Assembly (NCBI GenBank): GCA_020860745.1
Contig: JAJBTR010000147.1
Coordinates: 1 to 5,788 of the forward strand
DNA length: 5,788 nucleotides
Origin: Lachnospiraceae bacterium
GTDB taxonomy: Bacteria; Bacillota; Clostridia; Lachnospirales; Lachnospiraceae
Direction of reading: 5' to 3'
This document shows, in pieces, positions 1-5,476 of the stretch. A model generated the notes under the pieces. That model saw only the letters and a list, made by a program, of their open reading frames with translations. It was not told where the DNA came from and made no database searches. The translations under genes were made by a program, and so were the position numbers. How positions within the stretch are numbered: position 1 is the first letter of the stretch; the number at the start of each line of letters is the position of its first letter.

Positions 1-7
1 ATGAAAA

Positions 8-298
8 ATGGATTATGAGGCTAACAAAGGAGGAGAACAAAGGGCGAATCTGTTGCTACTGAGTATGAGTTTGTATAATCGCGACTTATCAGAACACTAT
101 TATACGGCGGATGGTGAATTATTTTTTTTCTGTGGCGTCAGCCAATTAGAGGCAGGCACAAAATACTTTTTAAGAAAATTGCAGAAGAAGAATACGAAAC
201 TCGACAAAATTATTGTAATTGAGAGTCAGGAAGTAAGAGATGAGAAAAGAGACGTATCGCGGTGGTTTAAAGAAGGAAATGATAATCATTTGGCGTAA
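8..298 (+). CDS. Fragment 1: N-terminal part of the CARF domain
   Basis: This 96-codon reading frame is the first piece of the broken effector. It starts at ATG 8 with no Shine-Dalgarno of its own, and its first 11 residues are translated across the ribosome binding site, so the natural start was probably at 41. It carries the first beta strand of a Rossmann-like fold (LLLLSMS), the conserved GVSQLEAGTKYFL segment that shapes the CARF pocket, and KLDKIIVIESQE, the second hydrophobic strand. It ends at TAA 296-298, just where the disturbed region begins. Alone it is too short for a working CARF domain, so I regard it as a remnant rather than a small gene. Confidence 0.55.
   Translation: MDYEANKGGEQRANLLLLSMSLYNRDLSEHYYTADGELFFFCGVSQLEAGTKYFLRKLQKKNTKLDKIIVIESQEVRDEKRDVSRWFKEGNDNHLA
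26..33 (+). promoter_or_regulatory. Shine-Dalgarno of the CARF-HEPN gene
   Basis: AAAGGAGG lies 7 nt before codon 41-43, exactly where the conserved N-terminus (ANLLLLSMS) begins. It therefore marks the original start, although codon 41 now reads AGG. It lies inside the nominal ORF that begins at ATG 8, which argues that ATG 8 is not the natural start. Confidence 0.6.
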
Positions 299-313
299 AT
301 GACGGCTTCCTAA

Positions 314-1300
314 TTTTACAGGGATAGAATTATTCAGTACATAAATGGTGATGAGAAATGTGAGGTTCCCGTTCCCGGGCTGACAGAAAAGGCGGTCGCA
401 TATGAGGAAAAAGCCAGTCATGGGCTTTCTCTAAAGCAGTTATATCCGAATCCGGAGACTCTGTTTGAAATTGTGAAAATGGAAATCGGGAATAGTGCTG
501 TATATAAATGCATTAAAACAGTGTGTGAACGAATGAAAGAAATTGCCAGAACAGATACAAAAACAAATCTATATCTGGATATGCAGGGTGCACGAAGATA
601 TGAAACATTTGTTATTAATACAGTGGTAAAAATGCTCGAAGTCTGCGATGTAAAAATGGCAGAGTCTGTAGCGGTTGATTTTATGCCCGTAAACACGAGA
701 AACGGGATAGCGAACAAGATTGTAGATACAACAGATAACAATGTTATTTTGGAAATGGTATCGGGTATGAATGAATTTATCAAAACCGGCAGAGGGGATA
801 CTCTGACAGAGTTTTGGTTTAAATACAGTCGAATACCAGGCATAGAAAATGACAGAGGAGCATCTGAAATCATTACTCAGATTCGGAATATTTCGAATGC
901 TATTTCTCTGTGTGACGTGGCGCTTTTTGACAGCAATCTGGAAAGTTTGAAGAAGACAGTCGGGAAATATGAGAAGCTGAATGATCGTGGAAAACAATCG
1001 CTGTTTCAAACCTTTGTTGCTGACTTGAGGGAGGATTATTTTGGGCCTGAACATGATTTGCTTCCGAAAGATGAACGAAAGAAGATCATTAATCAGATTC
1101 ACTGGTGTATAGACAAAAAGCTTTTCCAACAGGCACTGGCTTTAATTGACGAAAAGATACCGGAAAATCTGGTGAGGAGCCGTATTTTATATTATGGTAA
1201 TAGGGAGAAATTAAAGCAGTTGATTAATGGGATGCTTGGCAAGGGATTGAATTGTCAGAATTATCTTGTGAAAAGATTAGAAAATCAGTGTCGAGAATAA
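314..1300 (+). CDS. Fragment 2: rest of CARF and the linker region
   Basis: The frame is open from 314 (FYRDRIIQYI) to TAA 1298-1300, in the same frame as fragments 1 and 3. The first candidate initiator is GTG 473, with ATG 479 next; neither has a recognisable ribosome binding site, so independent translation is doubtful. Contents: a helix typical after the CARF strands, IKTVCERMKEIARTDTK, then strand and loop YLDMQGARRYETF at 572-610, which is the second CARF signature. These are followed by SVAVDFMP and the segment MVSGMNEFIKTGRGDTLTEF, which I associate with clostridial TM1812-type proteins. The remainder (about 860-1300) is mainly helical with no recognised catalytic motif. It is degraded at both ends relative to the family. 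Confidence 0.6.
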   Translation, partial: FYRDRIIQYINGDEKCEVPVPGLTEKAVAYEEKASHGLSLKQLYPNPETLFEIVKMEIGNSAVYKCIKTVCERMKEIARTDTKTNLYLDMQGARRYETFVINTVVKMLEVCDVKMAESVAVDFMPVNTRNGIANKIVDTTDNNVILEMVSGMNEFIKTGRGDTLTEFWFKYSRIPGIENDRGASEIITQIRNISNAISLCDVALFDSNLESLKKTVGKYEKLNDRGKQSLFQTFVADLREDYFGPEHDLLPKDERKKIINQIHWCIDKKLFQQALALIDEKIPENLVRSRILYYGNREKLKQLINGMLGKGLNCQNYLVKRLENQCRE

Positions 1301-1330
1301 AAAGTTGCGTATGTCTGGATATGTTCTGTT

Positions 1331-1639
1331 ATGGAATACAGGGAAGCAAACAATAGCTGGGGAATAGACGTAAGGAACAGTGTAAGACGTTTTCTGCCCT
1401 CGACAGAATTGAATGGGCAAACTTTACCCAGAAAAACTGAGGAGAGAATCGGAGATTTGTTAAAGCGTTATCACGACCTGAAAGAACAAAGAAATAAAGT
1501 AATGCATGCTACCGGTGAAAATCTGGATGTTTATGAAATAAACAGAAGAATGGTAAAGTTTGTATCTGGATATGAAAAGTTATTAGAATGTAACGCATCG
1601 TATGATTTTTCGTTGAGAAGACCATTGAATGAGAGATAA
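1331..1639 (+). CDS. Fragment 3: HEPN ribonuclease domain
   Basis: The frame is open from 1301, directly after the TAA; ATG 1331 is the first start but has no Shine-Dalgarno. The 102-residue piece has the HEPN catalytic signature R-N-K-V-M-H (Arg codon 1490-1492, His codon 1505-1507) in the helix context DLKEQRNKVMHATGEN. The family uses this Rx4-6H motif in a dimer interface to cleave single-stranded RNA. Because a lone stop codon is all that separates it from the CARF part, it is most simply the C-terminus of the same protein. If it were translated alone it would be an unregulated HEPN RNase, which would probably be toxic, so low or no expression is expected. Confidence 0.6.
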   Translation: MEYREANNSWGIDVRNSVRRFLPSTELNGQTLPRKTEERIGDLLKRYHDLKEQRNKVMHATGENLDVYEINRRMVKFVSGYEKLLECNASYDFSLRRPLNER

Positions 1640-1654
1640 AAACAGAAATATAAA
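1625..1654 (+). promoter_or_regulatory. Possible sigma-A-type promoter ahead of cas10
   Basis: TTGAAT at 1625-1630 and TATAAA at 1649-1654 are separated by 18 nt, matching the consensus at 4 of 6 and 5 of 6 positions. They sit at the very end of the effector remnant and 1640-1718 spacer, about 65-95 nt before the cas10 start region. A promoter here would keep cas10 and the RAMP genes transcribed independently of the effector. Such matches arise often by chance in AT-rich DNA. Confidence 0.3.
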
Positions 1655-1706
1655 CCAGGACATTCTGTGATGAAAGAGAACATTCAGAAACGTTCAGTAT
1701 ACAAAG

Positions 1707-1712
1707 AGGAGG
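1707..1712 (+). promoter_or_regulatory. Shine-Dalgarno aimed at ATG 1719
   Basis: AGGAGG lies 6 nt before ATG 1719, an ideal spacing. ATG 1737, the first start from which cas10 can be read, is 24 nt away and ATG 1743 is 30 nt away, both too far for normal direct initiation from this site. Confidence 0.75.
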
Positions 1713-1718
1713 AGAGCA

Positions 1719-1727
1719 ATGGGGTAG
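1719..1727 (+). other. Two-codon mini-ORF (ATG GGG TAG) in frame with cas10
   Basis: The optimally placed start codon for cas10 is followed by GGG and then TAG at 1725-1727, in the cas10 frame. The codons after TAG (TKVMVMYDVRGIQ) continue smoothly into the conserved Cas10 N-terminus, so the TAG looks like a nonsense mutation at codon 3. An alternative is a minimal leader peptide from which ribosomes re-initiate at ATG 1737 or 1743, 9-15 nt downstream of the stop. Confidence 0.6.
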
Positions 1728-1736
1728 ACAAAAGTA

Positions 1737-3317
1737 ATGGTAATGTATGATGTTCGGGGGATACAAAAATATATTTTTCGAACCGCAAAGATCAAAGATG
1801 CCATCGGCGCATCTGCGATCGTAGAGCATATTATTGAGGAGGCGCTGTCCTGTGCGGTGAAGAAGCTGAACCTGCAGGATCGCGTTGAACTGGAATGGTT
1901 TACGAAGGATGGCATATTGGATTATCGAGATGCAGATCTTGCGGTTCAGGTGCTCTATATCGGCGGCGGTAATGCTTATGCTATCTGCGAGTCGCGTGAG
2001 TTGTGTCTGAAAATCAACCGGATTATGGCCAGATATATCATTGAAAACACATATTCATTGCAGCTGGCGACGGCGATCGTGGAGGTAACCGACGATTATA
2101 CAATGGATTACGCGGATCTGATGAATGAGATGAGTCGTGTGAAGGCGGAGATGACTTTGTCAAAGCCTCTGGGTGCACTGCCGGTTATGGCTGTGGAAGT
2201 CAAAACCGGGTATCCGTCCTCGGCTTCTCCGGAAACCGGGGAACTAAAAGACAGGGCAGGAGATGTGGGGACAGAGTCCATTTTGAAGCTCAGGAGGGAG
2301 AAAAGCGTACGGAGAAATATTGACAGTCAGATTAAGATCCTGGACAATTATACGACCCGGAAGGGCGTGGACAGCACGCTGGCTGTAGTACATATCGACG
2401 GAAATAACATGGGCTTGCGCATCAGAAACCTGATTTCCAAAAAGAAAACCTATGTGGATGCCGTGAATGAGATGCGCCGTATTTCTTATTATATTAACTC
2501 GTCTTATCAAACAGTCTTTAAAAATATGTGCACCTTTTTTAATGAAAAGACAGGCGCGAGAAAAGAATATCAGGATAAGAAAACAGATGATTTTGTTCTG
2601 AAAATCCTAGTGGCAGGGGACGATATTACTTATGTATGCAATGGGAAGATTGCGCTGGCGACGGTGGAGTATTATTGCAGCGAGATCGCAAAATATACGA
2701 TGACCGGCGAGACCGATGAAAAAAGTATGCGGGAGTACGGTTTCAGCGTATGTGCGGGGGTTGCTTACATCGGAAGCCATTTCCCGTTCCACGTGGGCTA
2801 TGATGTGGCGGAGGCCTGCTGTGAGAGTGCAAAGGATAGCGCAAAGCTGCCGGAAAATAAGAATGGAGAGCGGATTGGAAACTGGGTGGATTTCCAGATC
2901 TGTAAAAATATCCAGGCACGGGATCTGGAAACCATGCGCGCGAGAGAGTATATGACAAGTTACGGGGAGCAGCTTCTTGCCAGACCATATTTTATACGCG
3001 TCGATTCTGATGCGGGCTGGCCGATAGAAAAGACAGATTTCCGGGCTTTTGATATCCTGAAGCGCAATATTCTGTATTTTCAGAATGAGGAGAACATTCC
3101 CCGTTCCTTTGCGAAAAACTTGAGGAATGTCTATCCGCAGGGAAAGGATAAGGCGGATATGTTCCTGGCTTTCCTGGAATCCAGAAATTGGGAAATGCCG
3201 GATAAAACGGATGAGCTGTTTTTGCCGGGGAATGAAACGGTAATAGCGAAATATTACGATGCGTTGGAACTTCTGGATTACTATATTGATCTGGATGAGA
3301 TCAGAGGAGGAGAATGA
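1737..3317 (+). CDS. cas10: Cas10, large subunit of a type III (III-D-like) CRISPR complex, without HD domain
   Basis: This 526-residue protein is a Cas10/Cmr2-type polymerase-cyclase. After target RNA binding, the family converts ATP to cyclic oligoadenylate messengers. The N-terminal palm begins at once with YDVRGIQKYIF (residues 4-14) and a GGG loop (76-78). The second palm has DGNNMG (221-226) and the metal-binding AGDD (293-296), a variant of GGDD that keeps both aspartates, then CAGVAYIGSHFPF from residue 339. A helical C-terminal region with ARPYF near 415 follows. There is no N-terminal HD nuclease, as is typical of subtype III-D. The start is uncertain: the Shine-Dalgarno serves ATG 1719, from which translation is blocked by TAG at codon 3, so ATG 1737 is simply the first usable start. 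The 3' end overlaps the next gene by ATGA, implying translational coupling. It is a confident Cas10; the subtype is inferred. Confidence 0.93.
   Translation: MVMYDVRGIQKYIFRTAKIKDAIGASAIVEHIIEEALSCAVKKLNLQDRVELEWFTKDGILDYRDADLAVQVLYIGGGNAYAICESRELCLKINRIMARYIIENTYSLQLATAIVEVTDDYTMDYADLMNEMSRVKAEMTLSKPLGALPVMAVEVKTGYPSSASPETGELKDRAGDVGTESILKLRREKSVRRNIDSQIKILDNYTTRKGVDSTLAVVHIDGNNMGLRIRNLISKKKTYVDAVNEMRRISYYINSSYQTVFKNMCTFFNEKTGARKEYQDKKTDDFVLKILVAGDDITYVCNGKIALATVEYYCSEIAKYTMTGETDEKSMREYGFSVCAGVAYIGSHFPFHVGYDVAEACCESAKDSAKLPENKNGERIGNWVDFQICKNIQARDLETMRAREYMTSYGEQLLARPYFIRVDSDAGWPIEKTDFRAFDILKRNILYFQNEENIPRSFAKNLRNVYPQGKDKADMFLAFLESRNWEMPDKTDELFLPGNETVIAKYYDALELLDYYIDLDEIRGGE
3305..3310 (+). 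promoter_or_regulatory. Shine-Dalgarno of the fused RAMP gene, inside the end of cas10
   Basis: AGGAGG lies 3 nt before ATG 3314 and 6 nt before ATG 3317. The spacing favours 3317 (protein starting MGRYQL), which would leave only a one-base overlap with the cas10 stop TGA at 3315-3317. Confidence 0.6.
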
Positions 3318-5476
3318 TGGGCAGATATCAGTTAAAAATAGAGTTGCTCAGTGATATGTGTGTTTCAGACGGCGGTGTGTATAACAGCTCTCTGGATACC
3401 GACATCTGTTATGACCGCTATGGGTTTCCCTTTATTCCGGCCCGCAGGATCAAAGGGTGTCTGCGGGAGTGCGGACAGGAACTCTGCGACTGGGGGATGA
3501 CAATTCCGGTGTCGGATTTGTTTGGAGATAAGGGTGCGGACACCAACCGGGCGAAAGTGAGGATTGGGAACGCTTATCCGGAGCATTATGATGAGATGGT
3601 CCGACAGGCGAAAGAATATGAAGGAAATCTGATCTTCCATCCGCAGAATGTGCTGGATCATTTTTCATATATCCGCACGCAGACCGCTGTGGATTATGAT
3701 ACCGGCGTGGCGGATCCGACTTCACTTCGCACAATTCGTGTCGCAGATAAAGGTCTGGTGTTTCTGGCAAATGTGGATGTGGATGACAGATATTATGAGA
3801 GCCTGAACGCCTGCTGCGATACGTTTACCAATATTGGGATTGCGAGGACCAGGGGATTGGGTGAGATCCGGGCAACTTTGGTAAAGGGAACCGAAAAACC
3901 AAAAGTGGATACGGCGAGGAATGTTCATGCACCTTATGTGCCGGGAGCCATGCGCCTGGATTATGAGTTGTTCCTGGAGGAGCCGGTGATCTGTAAAAGC
4001 ACCAATGGGGGAGAATCCCGCAGCCTCGACTATATCGACGGAGGAAAGATGCTCGGATTGATTGCACAGGAAATCAGGCGGCAGGGAGGAGATTTCCTTG
4101 CGTTTATGAGAAAGGGAGAGTTTTTCTGTTCAAACGCTTATCTGGCTGTTGACGGTGAGCGCTGTCTGGAGGTGCCGGCAAATTGTTATTCTATCAAGAA
4201 TGACCATCAGCGCTACGTGGAAAAGTGCAGTCAGAAATCAATTCCGAAAGAAGCAGAGAAGCTGCAGCTGAATATGATGAAGCATTGTTATGTCAGAATG
4301 GATTCTGCAGGGAATCTGCATCGCGAAACAGTAAGGATGGAGGAGAGATATCATCATCGGAGACCGGAGGACAAGTCGATCGGCAGAGCCGCGGAGGAAG
4401 CGTCCGGCGACAGCAGGTTCTACCAGATGTCCAGTATCGAGGCGGGACAGAGATTTGCGGGATATGTGACAGGCACGGCAGAGCAGATACAAACCGTTTA
4501 TCGCAGCTTAAGCGGTTTACAGGAAATATGTCTGGGCTATTCCCATTCCTCCGAATATGGAAAAACGCAGATTAAAGTAACCGGCCTGAAAACGGAAGTC
4601 CCAATCAGAACAGCGGAGCTGAAAGATTTTATGGTAAAGCTGGAGTCCCCGGTAATCCTTTATAATGACCGGGCGTTCTATTCTACGGACATCGCCGATC
4701 TGGATGCCGAGATCCGGACGGTACTGGGATTTAGCAATACTCCGGCAAGGGTGAAATATATTGACCGCTATGTAAATTATACCACTGTGGGCGGTTATAA
4801 TGTGACCTGGAACATGAGAAAGCCAACTATAGAGGCGTTCGATAAGGGGACAGTCCTGCTTTATCATCTGGAGGAACCGGTTTCTGTGACCTTGCCGGGT
4901 CAGGTTCTGATCGGTGAACGGGTATCGGGGGGCTTTGGCGAGGTGTCTGTGCGGAAATTGGAGATGGGTGAAGAAGGGCGGATCCTTTTGCTTGGAAAAC
5001 AGACAAGTGCATCACAGGTTGAACGGGTGCACGCAGATCCGGGTTCCCTGGCGGAAGCTTTGTGCAGCGATCTGTTTCACTATTATGTGAAGATGAGAGC
5101 GGTTTCTGATGTAAAGAATTTGTCCGGTAAGGATGCAGAACTGAAAACAGAACAGGCGAGGCCTACGGTGAGCAATATGCTTTTGATGTGCAGGGAGAAT
5201 TCTTCCATGAACGCAATTGCCGGTTCCGTGGAAAAACGATACGGGAGAAAGTCGGAGAATAAAGAGGACAAGCTGAAATTGGCCGGAAGAATTCTGGATT
5301 TTGCGGAAAAAAGAAGCGAACCACTCGTGGTTCTGTTTAGCGAAAAATATCATGTGGCAGATTTTGAATTCAGCCGTGAAGCAGCTGAATATCTGTATCT
5401 GGAGGCATTTTTGCAGCAGTTGAAATATAGTATCCGGGAACGGGAAGCAAAAGGAAAGCAGAAAGAGGAGGCGTAA
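3314..5476 (+). CDS. Fused RAMP protein: Cas7/Csm3-like domain plus Csx10 (Cas5-like) region and helical tail
   Basis: This 720-residue protein should be a backbone subunit of the crRNA-guided complex. Residues 4-190 form a Cas7/Csm3-like RAMP: strand YQLKIELLSD, SSLDTDICYD with Asp28 at the position of the RNA-cleaving Asp of Csm3, FIPARRIKGCLRE in place of the usual IPG-x-LKG, and glycine loop GIARTRGLGE (175-184). Residues 213-435 resemble the Csx10/Cas5 module: DYIDGGKMLG near 239-248, HHRRPEDKSIG from 347, GQRFAGYV and LGYSHSSEYG (407-416). Residues 436-555 contain GGYNVTW from 493 and the final loop GERVSGGFGE (534-543). The last 155 residues look mostly helical and end in a charged KEEA tail; a Cas11-like role is possible but unproven. 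It is longer than typical Csx10 proteins. It overlaps cas10 by four bases and abuts the next gene, so it is co-translated with both. No stop or frame break is seen. Confidence 0.88.
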   Translation: MMGRYQLKIELLSDMCVSDGGVYNSSLDTDICYDRYGFPFIPARRIKGCLRECGQELCDWGMTIPVSDLFGDKGADTNRAKVRIGNAYPEHYDEMVRQAKEYEGNLIFHPQNVLDHFSYIRTQTAVDYDTGVADPTSLRTIRVADKGLVFLANVDVDDRYYESLNACCDTFTNIGIARTRGLGEIRATLVKGTEKPKVDTARNVHAPYVPGAMRLDYELFLEEPVICKSTNGGESRSLDYIDGGKMLGLIAQEIRRQGGDFLAFMRKGEFFCSNAYLAVDGERCLEVPANCYSIKNDHQRYVEKCSQKSIPKEAEKLQLNMMKHCYVRMDSAGNLHRETVRMEERYHHRRPEDKSIGRAAEEASGDSRFYQMSSIEAGQRFAGYVTGTAEQIQTVYRSLSGLQEICLGYSHSSEYGKTQIKVTGLKTEVPIRTAELKDFMVKLESPVILYNDRAFYSTDIADLDAEIRTVLGFSNTPARVKYIDRYVNYTTVGGYNVTWNMRKPTIEAFDKGTVLLYHLEEPVSVTLPGQVLIGERVSGGFGEVSVRKLEMGEEGRILLLGKQTSASQVERVHADPGSLAEALCSDLFHYYVKMRAVSDVKNLSGKDAELKTEQARPTVSNMLLMCRENSSMNAIAGSVEKRYGRKSENKEDKLKLAGRILDFAEKRSEPLVVLFSEKYHVADFEFSREAAEYLYLEAFLQQLKYSIREREAKGKQKEEA
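5466..5471 (+). promoter_or_regulatory. Shine-Dalgarno of the Csm3-like gene
   Basis: AGGAGG in the last codons of the fused RAMP gene lies 5 nt before ATG 5477, with the preceding stop TAA (5474-5476) directly touching the start. This fixes the start and suggests translational coupling. Confidence 0.75.

Larger units (their letters stand above)
41..1639 (+). pseudogene. Broken CARF-HEPN ancillary ribonuclease of type III CRISPR (TM1812/Csx1-Csm6-like)
   Basis: Read in one frame, 41-1639 spells about 530 residues of a CRISPR ancillary effector. A Rossmann-like CARF start (LLLLSMS at 50-70) is followed by GVSQLEAGTKYF (134-169), a CARF ligand-loop motif DMQGARR (578-598) and a C-terminal HEPN motif RNKVMH (1490-1507), the Rx4H catalytic pattern. 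In the family, CARF binds cyclic oligoadenylate made by Cas10 and switches on HEPN to cut RNA non-specifically in the cytoplasm. The gene appears dead or split: the codon placed 7 nt after a strong Shine-Dalgarno is AGG rather than ATG, stops occur at 296 and 311 beside an apparent double frameshift, and TAA at 1298-1300 precedes HEPN. The loop reads QGAR where I expect a second glycine. It is more AT-rich than the genes downstream. Family assignment is from motifs and remembered family patterns, without a search; sequencing error is the main alternative for some lesions. Confidence 0.8.

Noticed and set aside
1..62. The end of an upstream gene
   Set aside because: Stops occur in all frames (TGA at 2-4, 16-18 and 60-62), so a gene could end here, but too little sequence is present to identify it.
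569..1129. A 186-codon minus-strand reading frame opposite the effector
   Set aside because: It lies fully opposite recognised CARF-protein coding sequence, has no ribosome binding site or recognisable motif, and looks like a shadow of the + strand gene.
1298..1727. Stop-codon reassignment explaining the in-frame TAA and TAG
   Set aside because: TAA ends the fused RAMP gene at 5474-5476 immediately before the next start, and TGA ends cas10 at the ATGA overlap. The cas10 and fused RAMP frames from 1737 to 5473 contain no internal stops, so decay or error is simpler for the upstream ones.
2716..2955. A 79-codon + strand frame inside cas10
   Set aside because: It overlaps the conserved second palm of Cas10 in another frame and its translation resembles nothing; no start signal is evident.
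4225..4575. A 116-codon + strand frame inside the fused RAMP gene
   Set aside because: The main frame here encodes clear Csx10-like motifs (HHRRPEDKSIG, LGYSHSSEYG); the alternative frame is a by-product of purine-rich codons.
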